Origin: Nostoc sp. TCL26-01
GTDB lineage: Bacteria; Cyanobacteriota; Cyanobacteriia; Cyanobacteriales; Nostocaceae
Reading direction: 5' to 3'
Length of the DNA: 64,000 nt
Assembly (NCBI RefSeq): GCF_013393945.1
Contig: NZ_CP040299.1
Coordinates: 62,001-126,000, forward strand
Shown: piece after piece, positions 55,101 to 63,500 of the stretch
Numbering within the stretch: the first letter of the stretch is position 1
Layout: each line of letters opens with the position of its first letter
The notes under the pieces: generated by a model
Told to the model about the DNA's origin: nothing
Databases searched by the model: none
The model's input: the letters and a program-made list of their open reading frames with translations, nothing else
Program-made: the position numbers and the translations under genes

Positions 55101-58074
55101 GATTACCTTGATTGAAGACGCGATTAATTTTACCTAAATCTTTTGCTTGTTGTAGAGTATCTGGTTCAGCAGTATTTGTTTCAGACCAATCTCCTGTTAT
55201 TTTTGTGAAAGGAGCATCAACGGTTAAGGTATAAGTGGGATTAGTTGCGCCATTGTAACCCAATACTTTGAGATAATAATCTCCTATCTCTAAGTCTTTT
55301 AAATCAATGCGATGAATATTAGCAATTCCCTTAGAAGGTTTGAGGAGTTGGCTAGATGAATTGTACAGTTCAAAATCTAAATCGCCGATAGTATGATCAA
55401 AAGCAATTTGAGCGTAATCGCCTGCTTTTGCTGGAGATGCGATCGTAAACTTAAACCAATCTACATCTGTAGAATTATGAATTGATAAAGGTTTTTCAGG
55501 TTCATCACCAATGGTAATAACTTGTTGCCCTGGTTTTAGATATTGATTTAAATTCTTAGCAGCTGACAGGGAATTATTAGCCTCTAACCAATCTTGATTA
55601 TTACCGACAGGAGAATTAACCGTTAAAGTATAGTCAGAATTCGTCTCTCCATCATAACCGTAGACTTTAATCAGATAATCGCCACTCGTTAAACCCTGAA
55701 GAGAAATTTGTTCAGTATTCCCAACTCCTTCAGAAGAATCAATTACCTGCTCTCCATTGCTATTGTAGATTTCTAAATCTAAATCGCCTACAGCACCATC
55801 GAAATCAATGCGGATATAATCATTAGCTTTTCCTGCACTTGGCAAATTCAACTTAAACCAATCTACGTCATCAGTTGCATGAATGGAAAGATTTTTGATT
55901 TGCTGTCGATAGGTATTATGAGTAAGTTTTGTTGCTTGTCCAGGTGCATTATTTCCCTGTCCTTGATTCTCAAATTGATCGCCACCAGGAGTATTAATGA
56001 ACAAAGTATAATTTGGATTAGTTGAGCCGTTATTGCCTACTACTCTTGCGTAATATGTACCTGCTGGTTGATTATCTAGATTGATTAATTCAACATCTCG
56101 AAATCCTGCTGCTTGTTTAATCCGAGTTCCTGAAGAATTATAGAGTTCTAAATCGAGGTCACCTTGATAATTGTTGAAGGAATTGTCAAAGGTAATTGCT
56201 ACATAATTTCCATTTTGTCCTTCTTTAATATCGAACTTAAACCAATCTTCATCCCCTGAAGAAATCGAGAGGTTTTGCCATGCTTTAAAGCCTTCTTCTT
56301 GTCGCCAACCAAAATCTTTTAAACTCTTGGCTGCCATTCTGGTATTATTACTTTCAAAGGCATCTGCTGTAATGGTAGAAGTCGTCCCTGGTGCATTGAG
56401 CATCAGGTTATAATTATTTGTATTTCCTGACCAACTATACACCGCAGCATAATAAATTCCTGATGTCAAACCCCATAAAGAAAGAGCTTCACCATCCGTG
56501 TTATTGGCAGTATAATTAATAACATTGCCTTGGTTATCATATAAGGCTAAATCGAGATTGCCTTTGATATTCTCAAAATCAATAGCGATATAATGTTGAT
56601 TATTAGTTTGTCCTGTAATTTGAAACTGAAACCAATCTATATCAGTATTGGTATGAATTGAGAGGTTATTTTCTTGCTTAAATCCTGAAATCGCACCTAA
56701 ATTCTTTGCAGTCTGAGAGGTGTTATTATTTTCAAAGCGATCGCTACTCAAAGAAACTGGCAGATTAAACACCAAATCATAAGAAGGTGTCAGTTGACCT
56801 TCGTAACTACCTACTCTAAAATAATAAGTCCCAGGCAGTAATCCTGCTAAAGAAAGTACATTTTGACCATAACCACTTGCATTCCAATAGGAAGTATAAA
56901 GTTGTCCACCTGCTTCATTGTATAATTCTATATCAAGATCGCCTACCTCAGTATTTTGAAAAGCGTAGATATAGTTTTCATATGTTGAAATTTGATTCGT
57001 CGTAAACTTAAAGAAATCAGTATCAGTGGGAAGATGAATTGATAAATTTGAGAAATATCTCTCCCCTCCGGTTAGGGGTGTTCCACTTGTTACCAGCGTT
57101 GCAGAAGCCAAGCTATTATTACTTTCTTTAGTATCTGGTGATATTTGTGGTAATTGTGGTGCATTAATTGTTAAACTGTAGGATACATTATCTGGAACCC
57201 AGACGTTATAGTATCCATAATAGTAATCGTAATAGGTTTCGTAATGACCTGCATATTGACCTCGATACTTGTCATACACGGTTATAGTATATGTTCCAGC
57301 ACCAGCACCACTTAGAGAAACTTCCTCAAAATCTGTGTATAAATCAGAGGTACGAACCTGACCAAATTGATCGGTAACTTGTAAGACTAAATCATAGTCT
57401 AAGTTGGAATTTGAAGTAACACGTACATAGTTATTGTTTCCAGAAATTGTAGAGGTTTGAAATGTCCAATTATCACTGTAATCGTTGACGCTAACTGAAT
57501 TATTACGAGAATAGCTTCCTTCAACTAAGCCTAGATTATAATTTGACTGTTCTATTTGAATATTTTGTCCATCAATAGTGACAACAGCACTATCATATTC
57601 TAATTTTACTCGTTGCAGTTCTGTACTACTTAATTTCACTCTCTGGACTAAATTCGCAAACAGTTCTCCCTCATCTCCCAGCGTATCCTTAGCATTTAAC
57701 CGAGAGTCAATAAAATGTCCTAACTCTTCGATGATCACTGTTGCAATTGAGCTAAGGTTGCTGGTATTTTCTTCTATAAACTCTCGTGATAAATAAAGAG
57801 TATTATTAGAAATAGCAAACGCACCTTTTGCGCCATTAATTTCCGACTGATTACGAATCTCAATTTTTGGTAATAAAGCAGAATTTAATTGCACTAACTC
57901 CCGTACTAAAGAGTTCGCTGCTAGCACATCCACCCCACTACCAAACGCTAATCGTATCTTGTAATCAAACTCGGTATCAACAAGAAAGTAACCAAGCTTT
58001 TCTTGAGCAATCAGCAAGGAATTATCTAAGATAGACTGGAGATAATTATGTTCAAAGTTCTTAATATTTGTCAT
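49171..58074 (-). CDS. Giant clostripain-PPC-RTX exoprotein
   Basis: A 2967-residue protein from the ATG at 58074 (GAGG 9 nt upstream; an earlier start adds 17 residues). Near residue 135 is an HExxH-like remnant (TVIIEELGHFID). Residues 200-2040 hold about 15 PPC-type beta-domains, recognisable by DxDWFKF and GxYxxKVxG. A clostripain (C11) peptidase follows at 2050-2440, starting NDWTVLVYMTASDLQ, with His2175 (MWDHGAGD) and Cys2226 (AFDACLMG). RTX calcium repeats (GGTGNDxL) near 2700-2870 precede the end. It lacks a classical signal peptide and should leave by type I secretion. An unrelated Ser/Gly-rich insert of about 170 residues interrupts one PPC domain (53050-53580). Confidence 0.92.
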   Translation of the reverse strand: MTNIKNFEHNYLQSILDNSLLIAQEKLGYFLVDTEFDYKIRLAFGSGVDVLAANSLVRELVQLNSALLPKIEIRNQSEINGAKGAFAISNNTLYLSREFIEENTSNLSSIATVIIEELGHFIDSRLNAKDTLGDEGELFANLVQRVKLSSTELQRVKLEYDSAVVTIDGQNIQIEQSNYNLGLVEGSYSRNNSVSVNDYSDNWTFQTSTISGNNNYVRVTSNSNLDYDLVLQVTDQFGQVRTSDLYTDFEEVSLSGAGAGTYTITVYDKYRGQYAGHYETYYDYYYGYYNVWVPDNVSYSLTINAPQLPQISPDTKESNNSLASATLVTSGTPLTGGERYFSNLSIHLPTDTDFFKFTTNQISTYENYIYAFQNTEVGDLDIELYNEAGGQLYTSYWNASGYGQNVLSLAGLLPGTYYFRVGSYEGQLTPSYDLVFNLPVSLSSDRFENNNTSQTAKNLGAISGFKQENNLSIHTNTDIDWFQFQITGQTNNQHYIAIDFENIKGNLDLALYDNQGNVINYTANNTDGEALSLWGLTSGIYYAAVYSWSGNTNNYNLMLNAPGTTSTITADAFESNNTRMAAKSLKDFGWRQEEGFKAWQNLSISSGDEDWFKFDIKEGQNGNYVAITFDNSFNNYQGDLDLELYNSSGTRIKQAAGFRDVELINLDNQPAGTYYARVVGNNGSTNPNYTLFINTPGGDQFENQGQGNNAPGQATKLTHNTYRQQIKNLSIHATDDVDWFKLNLPSAGKANDYIRIDFDGAVGDLDLEIYNSNGEQVIDSSEGVGNTEQISLQGLTSGDYLIKVYGYDGETNSDYTLTVNSPVGNNQDWLEANNSLSAAKNLNQYLKPGQQVITIGDEPEKPLSIHNSTDVDWFKFTIASPAKAGDYAQIAFDHTIGDLDFELYNSSSQLLKPSKGIANIHRIDLKDLEIGDYYLKVLGYNGATNPTYTLTVDAPFTKITGDWSETNTAEPDTLQQAKDLGKINRVFNQGNLSISQGDVDWFKFEIDAKGGQNDAVGIRFNQGQGNLDIELYGADGTTLIKKSTGISGTEEISLNGRDKGVYYLKVSGYNNATNPNYELFINAPENTSGDWAEKTLGNNISSNAFNLRDVEGLQTWESLSIHTTNDVDWFKFTTLNTANATDFVRIQFDQKLGDLELSLYDATGTTLYGKSESTDNFEELKLTNAQGTYLNPGTYLVKVEGYKQATNPNYQLLINAPSGDNSDWAETNNTRLTAENLQEVQGTQVYSGLSLHQGGDDDWFSFITKGIGVEGHAVSIEFDNTQGDLQLQLYDNSGTLKGTSDLNSNRERISLKGLVAGTYYVKVYGKTTTTTNPNYSLIIDAPQIPESDWIDQKSATKNFNDTRTTAYDLREIDGSLTLSGLSIHPNTDQDWFKFNLNKMGVAGQAVRIDFNHFEGDLKLELFDTNGNSLGLSNTTKNFEEISLTGKNAGTYYVKVSGASSTASNPEYSLTVDATPQARPDALEVNDTPGKAYDLRDLARTAQIGIAASGRGYPYDYYYYTFSTPLFSSQPLDVFSSPYTSVVGSVYNDLFGSPSVSMLPGYQPVSHSDVINAGFQVGGNVHSFASGAINYTNVSDLAYSVPGFSQWQQQNNQYLWNQAQQGVSGFQGLGSLASSMPWLGSVGTSLSGISSALGNILGDGSLSALISPFNKNRSSQNLAVISNLSIDKLTDQDWFKFELSKDGEEGQFISINFDHGQGDLKLELFEAFNTTTNTAEAQYQTYLVDRANGNGDTEQISLTGLAKGTYFIRVSGAINPNYSLTLSAPPQPNDTGDWTEPNNSSSTTYDLKTVEGGRLLENLSIHNSTDQDWFQFTTTGTGKNGHKVRIDFSNAQGDLDLLLYDQNGTTVRGRSETTGNFEEISLNTLPAGTYKVQVLGYNNGTNPNYSLSILAPDNTTTIAPDNLEPNNTSATAINLNQADGINTISNLTIHNSDQDYFKFTLQDTNPNDGQNLVTTDSSISIQFENALGDLQLELRDQNNTLVRSSLSTSNNESISLKGLTPGTYYSRVFGNTVNNTTATNRYEFHIDAPTDATQIKNDWTVLVYMTASDLQSAAFDDINEMEWATSLFPSNVNFAVLWDQSSFDTNKQYTTGTQGKWGTTGRAIIQADTNMNRVATNFDISIGELNTGDPNNLVNFVNWAKTAAPAENYALVMWDHGAGDLGGFNFDDEGNKTNTSVDRLYTNELAAALNTLKTSGTTLDLLAFDACLMGMTEVAYALKDYTDVFVASEELEAAEGYDYTTAFSALLSNPDQVTAQDIASGMITSFQQQYQGDRFGFDTLSAIDALNDTTTGKFSNFVTQLKAFTVAAVAITTSATWDAIQDARNAATSFLQSGDYRDLGQFLNAIATSNNTALSGLKTVAQSAYTALQDLVIDKTSDRRDTQGLSIYLPSRGSTLDPGYLNRNGAFFTATGWNNFLNAAISRGSNRNATTDWADSNDTAARAYNFNKLIGDGHTFTNLSLHEVADQDWYRFEIIGNGESGDRLTVTYSSTLGSGLSLSIYSLNNRQTPVKPIANAVSGQASIDLAGLATGEYLIRVQGNGSLIVPQYSLTINTPGTLGSANIQDWASGNNRTAKANSLGIITAESVFAGLRVNSTTPDFFEFEIPKNQIVNPGRVNVNVVGNQSVTAELLATNGTTVLATKTGTGKLQLTYPGEAGKTYQLKISQPSGQNPVSYSLQFETTPRTVNDGTINNDQLEGTSGNDTLNGGTGNDGLSGLAGNDIINGGLGNDTLNGGTGNDSLIGGSGDDTYIIDSIGDTITENANEGTDTVQSSITYTLGTNLENLTLTGIATINATGNSFNNTIIGNSANNTLNGGDGNDSLTGGAGNDILVGGVGADTLTGGTGSDRFTFNSRTEGIDHITDFSVIDDTIAVSTTGFGGGLVAGAVITAAQFAIGTAATTASQRFIYNNTTGGMFFDQDGTGAIAQTQFATLNTGLSLTNADILAIA

Positions 58075-58243
58075 GGTGAAAACCTCAGTTTTTACAACAT
58101 AATATTTGTTGATAAAAAATAACATTTGTGAACCTCGGAAAGATTTTTGGTTCTCATATTACTTTTTCACAAGAAGTATAATCTTGGATGGTGGCAAAAT
58201 TACAATCCAATTAATCGGTAAAATTGGATAAAAAGTTGAAAAT

Positions 58244-58558
58244 TTAATCATGAGAACATTTACATTTTTTTAATAATTTACAGTGCTTCCAAAAAAGTAT
58301 AAGAATGTTTGCTTCTTCCTCAGTCAACTGCAAAACCACAGCAAAAATCTCTATAAAATCTTCTGGAGGAAATCGATTGCTTTTGGGACTGGGATTAAAA
58401 TATCGATAGAGTGATTCCTTGCTGAGATAGTATTTACGTTCATTCAGCATCATAGATAAAGTGGAAATTTCAATTCCTTTTTCCGCTAAAAGCTGTCCCA
58501 AAAGCTCACTAAAATTGAGTTGTTGATACTCACGAATAATCTGAAAAGTTTTATTCAT
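58244..58558 (-). CDS. Small HTH-type regulator
   Basis: A 104-residue protein: FSELLGQLLAEKGIEISTLS, then MMLNERKYYLSKESLYRYFN, which resembles a Cro/CI-like helix-turn-helix, and FPPEDFIEIFAVVLQLTEEE. The Cys/Lys-rich end reads CKLLKKCKCSHD. It is transcribed toward the giant exoprotein gene (169 bp away) and carries the shared element (copy C) 65 nt before its start, so it could link the sigma factor to exoprotein expression. Confidence 0.65.
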   Translation of the reverse strand: MNKTFQIIREYQQLNFSELLGQLLAEKGIEISTLSMMLNERKYYLSKESLYRYFNPSPKSNRFPPEDFIEIFAVVLQLTEEEANILILFWKHCKLLKKCKCSHD

Positions 58559-58623
58559 AGAGAATTACTAGCGATTATTATTTACATAGCAGACATCAAG
58601 AGTTTTTTGTCTATTTTGTTTGT

Positions 58624-58669
58624 GCTATCTATTTATTGGAACAGGTGCGGAAAAATATACAGGGAATTA
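58624..58669 (-). promoter_or_regulatory. Shared promoter/operator element, copy C
   Basis: On the minus strand: CTGTATA, TCCGCA and CTGTTCCAATAAATAG, then ATAGC. It lies 65 nt before the start codon of the 104-residue HTH gene. The upstream AATAAAAAA flank seen at copies B and D is present. Confidence 0.75.
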
Positions 58670-58722
58670 TAGTGTCAATAAAAAAGGCAGGTAATTACCC
58701 ACCTTTTACTTGATAATGTTGA

Positions 58723-58757
58723 TGCGATGGGCTACGCCCCGTCGGAGACGATCGCCC
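58723..58757. repeat. Dispersed HIP1-type palindromic repeat
   Basis: GCGATGGGCTACGCCCC followed by GTCGGAGACGATCGCCC, a relative of the units at 6547-6605. Another degenerate unit with TACGGCACGCTACGCG lies near 59789. Non-coding. Confidence 0.6.
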
Positions 58758-58851
58758 ACAACTACTGCTATCATGCAAACATCTATTTGATTAAGCGATG
58801 TAGCAGGTTCTCAAATTACTGTACAAAATGAATTGGTTTTATGCTCAGAGT

Positions 58852-59728
58852 TCATGCTTTAGCTTCTTTCTTAGAGGTACGCGAGTATGCCCATAATGCT
58901 ATCAATATGGAAATGAAGGTGAACCAAATTAGCCAAGTAAAGTGCAGCCAGAAATATTGATCATACTCAGGTGATTTTCCAAAGCCTAGTATGAGTTGGA
59001 TGTAATGATAAATAGGAGAGTGAAGCGATTACTATCTGAATTTTCATATCTTTGGCAACAACGTTATTATGTAATTCTCTTAAAACACTAGCAGAAGCTT
59101 TAAAACTAGGAGGAGATTTAGAATCAACAGCAGGATTTTTTAAAGTTGCTATTTCATACAAAATTTTGGGTTTTTGTGACTTCTTAGCTAATTTTAGTAA
59201 TACATCATCGGGGATTTGAGGATTATTGACTAGAGCTTTTTGAATTTCAATAGCATCTGCATGAAGATTGTTAGCGACTTCTCTCAGTAGTTTAGGAGTA
59301 GCATTTGAACGTTTAGCAATATTCGCCAGTATGCCTACATCTTCGGATTTGACGAACGCATCTGCATTTAAGACATCTATAGGAGTCTTGAGATTAACGG
59401 CGATCGCACGTTGCAGCATCTTAATATTGTTAGCGACTTTTGGACTATCAAGAGAAGAAGTTAAAGCTCTTAATACGTTTTCATCAGAATCAGGATCTGA
59501 TGCCAAAAATATTAAGGTATCTCCATGTGTTCTGGAATCTTTGATAATTTCTAGCTTAGTTTTCTCGGTAGAACAAAATTTTAATAAACGCCCATTAGTT
59601 ACCATTGGGTAGCAAGAAAATTGTGTCCAACCTGTTGCTATAAACAAAATCCCTGTAAAGATGATAATAAAAATCCAAAACCCTTTTCTAGACAGCAGAT
59701 TACTAGAGAAAATTCCAACATTCAGCAT
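58852..59728 (-). pseudogene. Membrane repeat protein gene with C-terminal frameshift
   Basis: The first frame (58967-59728, 253 residues) has a membrane segment (FWIFIIIFTGILFIATGW) and LRV/HEAT-like repeats (LLREVANNLHADAIEIQKAL and others), then drifts into SYLSLHPTHTRLWKIT. In another frame from about 59025 to 58852 the sequence reads PEYDQYFWLHFTWLIWFTF then ISILIALWAYSRTSKKEAKA, a convincing second membrane helix and charged end. Loss of one unit from a tandem CTTCA pair near 59020 would explain the shift. The original protein was about 290 residues with two membrane anchors. Confidence 0.65.
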
Positions 59729-59915
59729 ACATTTTACCTTTGTTTATAAATGAATGAAACCCAATATCCATTTGAATATTAGGTTTACCTACGGCACGCT
59801 ACGCGAACGCAAAACCTCAGCCCAACATACTCTTAATGCTGTATCATCGGCAGTTTATTTGAGTCCAATTAATGCACTACTTTCAGCTTGCTGTGCTACT
59901 AAAATTTAAGGTTTA

Positions 59916-60278
59916 CTAATACCTATAGTAAGTAGGAGGTTTTGTGCTGCGGGGTTTTCCTCCATTCCACGAATTCTCTAGGAGCCTTCTATATCCACCA
60001 TTCCAATATCCTCTATTTATTGTTTCGTAAACTCCACTATTGCCAGTGCTGGGATTGTATCGTGGCTGATATGTGGGGTTTGGCCGTGATTGTTGTCTAG
60101 ATTGTCTGAGCCAATTCTGCACACAAATCTGATAGTTATAGAGATTTTGGTCAAAGTTATTACCATATAAATAGCTGACGCAGGAATTAGACTGTGCAAC
60201 TGCTGGATTTGGTGTCATGAAAACAGCGAGTCCTCCTAAGCTTGCTAGAAATAGGCGATTTACTAATTTGTAATTCAT
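59916..60278 (-). CDS. Small secreted protein
   Basis: A 120-residue protein. The signal peptide MNYKLVNRLFLASLGGLAVF ends near the cleavage site PAVAQS. The mature part is rich in Asn, Tyr, Arg and Pro (RPNPTYQPRYNPSTGNSGVY) with two Cys, suggesting a small surface or matrix protein. The leader is nearly the same as that of the lipoprotein at 48149-49039. Shared element copy D lies 30 nt upstream, and GGAG precedes the start. Confidence 0.72.
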   Translation of the reverse strand: MNYKLVNRLFLASLGGLAVFMTPNPAVAQSNSCVSYLYGNNFDQNLYNYQICVQNWLRQSRQQSRPNPTYQPRYNPSTGNSGVYETINRGYWNGGYRRLLENSWNGGKPRSTKPPTYYRY

Positions 60279-60308
60279 GGATATCTCCTTATCTGTCCAT
60301 TTTTCTTG

Positions 60309-60355
60309 TGCTTACCTATTGATTGGGACAGGTGCGGATGACTATGCAGGGAATT
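60309..60355 (-). promoter_or_regulatory. Shared promoter/operator element, copy D
   Basis: On the minus strand: CTGCATA, TCCGCA and CTGTCCCAATCAATAG, then GTAAGC. It is 30 nt before the start of the small secreted protein. The first half resembles copy E at the sigma gene (CTGCATA in both). Confidence 0.72.
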
Positions 60356-60531
60356 ACGATTTCAATAAAAAAATGTGGATATTACTTGGTGTGCTTCATT
60401 TTGAGACTTACATTGCACCTTTCTGGATAAAGGCGATCGCCTAATTTCTGCAAACATGAGAGCGATCGCCCTAAATTTTGAGCTTTTGTGAGTGCGCGGT
60501 CTGGATTACGTCACAGAATTGCTATATATTT

Positions 60532-63500
60532 TTAGCGTGGCTGACAACTGCTTAAATTCTGTTCCTGACGCTGAAAGTTTGTATTAGTAGGATCGTAGCC
60601 GACAAGGACAACTCTACCTTTTTCGTTGCGTATCCATCCTTGGGCTGGCACAATTTTTTCAGGTGTGACAGTAGTGGGTAAAGGTGAAGTGATGCGGGTT
60701 GCAGATTCTTGGGTTGGTGCGATTAAACTCACCTCTACTTCATCGCTGGTTTGAAATTGTTCTGGACTGGAGGGTAATCCTCCTCGTCCAGTGATGGTAA
60801 ATTGGCTTTCTTTCCCGCGCAGACAAGCATTTTGGGCAATGAGAGTGTTGGGATCGACGACGATTTCTGGCAAGTCTACTAAACCTCGGCTGGGGTCAGT
60901 CTCAGGTGTATTAATTTGTACAACGCCTTCAACTCCTAGTTCGGAACTGGCGGTAATTTGACTATTAGGAGCAAAGAATAATCCTTGAGTGGTGATATTA
61001 ATGTTGCCTCCCCTACCTGCAAATGCATTGGCGGTGATGTCGCTATTTTGATTGGCAACTAAGAAATTTGTATTAATAGTAATGTTACCGCCATTTCCCG
61101 TCCCACCTGCGGTTGCAGAGATGGGGCTATTGTTGCGTTGGCGTAGAAGATTGGCGATTTTGAGGGTGATGTTACCGCCTTCACCACTGGCTGTGGTGGC
61201 GGAGATGGTTGAGGCGTTGTTGAGAGTGAGGTTGTTTGAGGTTAAGGAGATGTTACCGCCATTGCCTTGTCCTTGGCTATTGACACTGATTTGTGCGTTG
61301 TTGTTGAGATTAACTTGGTCGGGGTCGATAATAATGCTACCACCGTTTCCTGTGGAACCGGGCGCAGTGTTGGCAAATAGTCCGCTTGCTGCACCCTGAT
61401 TATTGACGATCGCTTCACCAAAATTTGCCAAGCGATTAGCAAATGTTAGATCGCTACCAGAGATATCAATGCTATCAGTAATATTGAGTGTAATATCTCC
61501 GGCGCTGCCACTGCTGCGCGTGGTGGTAATAACTTGTCCACCGCCTGTGGCTGCAAAGGTGTTAGCGTTGATGGTGATATCACCAGCTTCTCCAGTATTA
61601 GCGGTTAAGGTATCTACAATTGCACCGTCTGCTACACGGAAGGCATTAGTCGTGACAGTAATGCTTCCAGCGTTGCCATTTGCGCCTTGTTCAGTGCTGG
61701 CAAGCAATCCGCTAGAGAATCCATCGGGGCTGACTCCAAAAAGGTTCACGAAATCAGTAGTATTGATAAAAATATTTCCTGCTTGGCCTTGTCCACCGGG
61801 AAAATTATCTTGTGTGCGGAACAGATTTGTTTGTATTTGTGAACCTTCTGTTAGAGAAAGCGATCGCCCTTTAATATCAATATTACCGCCTATGCCAATA
61901 CCTCCTGGACTGACGCTGCTTAAAATCGCGCTTCTATTAGCTAGGGAAATGGCATCACCAATTCGCACAGAGATATTTCCCGCATTCCCTTGTCTAAAGG
62001 TGTTAGTAGTTATTTGAGAATTATCAGTGAGAAAGAGCGATCGCCCTTTAATATCTATAGCGCCTGCATTCCCAATTGCTCCAGCTTCCGCCGTACTGAC
62101 AATTAAGGAGTTATTGACTAGAGAGATAGCATCACTAGTTTCTATAAAGATGTTACCCGCATTTCCTTGTCCAGCCGTGAGTGCATTGATTTGAGCGCCA
62201 TTGCTTAAAGAGAGCGATCGCCCTTTAATGGTAATGTCTCCAGCTTGGCGATCGCTTGTAAATCCCTCTACTGGCTGAACAATAGTGACGATTCCACTAG
62301 GATTAGGTTGATCACCTTCAAGAGATATAATTGCATTGGGTGAATCAATCGTTATTATGCCTGCATCACCTTGTCCAGATGTGTCTGTTCTGAATTGAGA
62401 ACCATCGCTAAGAGTAATAGAGTTAGCCTCTTGAACAAGAATATTGCCTGCGTTTCCTTGCCCGATAGTTCTAGTAACTATACGGCTATCATTGCTTAAA
62501 GAGAGTATTTTCGTCTGTATTTCAATATTGCCGCCTTTTCCACTATCAGTAGTACTTGCCGAAATTATTGATCCATCTTTGGTAATTAATTGTCTAGTCG
62601 TAACTTTTAAATCTCCTGCATTGCCAGAGCCTTGAGATTGAGTAAATAAGCCATTACCAATTTCACTATTTTCTGATGTCCCGCTTAATTCTACTAAATC
62701 AGTGGCGTTGATTGTCAAAGTTCCTCCATTACCTTCTCCAAAAGTACCAGCTTGTATTTGTGCGCCTTCCTTGACAACAAGACCTCTAGTTGTAATTGTC
62801 AAATTTCCTGCTTTTCCTGCACCACTAGTAGAAGTTGAAATAGTTGCTCTTTTTTGAATAATCAGTTGGTCTGTGATAATTTTTAAGTCACCTGCTGATC
62901 CCTTACCACTAGTTGTCGTACCCAAGCCACTGGGAAAACCATCTATTGATATTCCAGTTGCTTCGATAAAATCAGATGCAGTTACAGTCAAGCTTCCTGC
63001 ATTTCCTTCACCTCGTGTTCCAGTTGCTATTTGTGACCCATCCTGAATAATTAATTGACCTGTTTGAATTAATAAGTTGCCAGCATCTCCAGCATTCTCT
63101 GCATTGGATATAGAACCAGTGGATATTTTTGCTTTATCTTGAACAATTAACTTTCTCGTAGTTAGGTTTATGTCTCCGGCATTTCCAGATCCTTCAGTTT
63201 GAGTAAACAAACCACTACCAGATCCATTTATTTCAATGAAATCAGAGGCTGTTACAGTTAAATTTCCTCCCTTCCCTTGACCAAAAGTACCAGCAGCTAT
63301 CTCTGCTCCATTCTCAATAATTAATTGTTCAGATTTAATGTTTAAGTTTCCAGCATCTCCAGCTTGTCCAACACTTGGAATACTATCAGTTCTTACATCG
63401 GCTCTATCTTGAACAATCAATCGTCCTGTGATAATGCTTAAGTCGCCAGCATCGCCAATTCCTTGAGTTTGAGTACTTAAGCCACTACCTATGTCACCAT

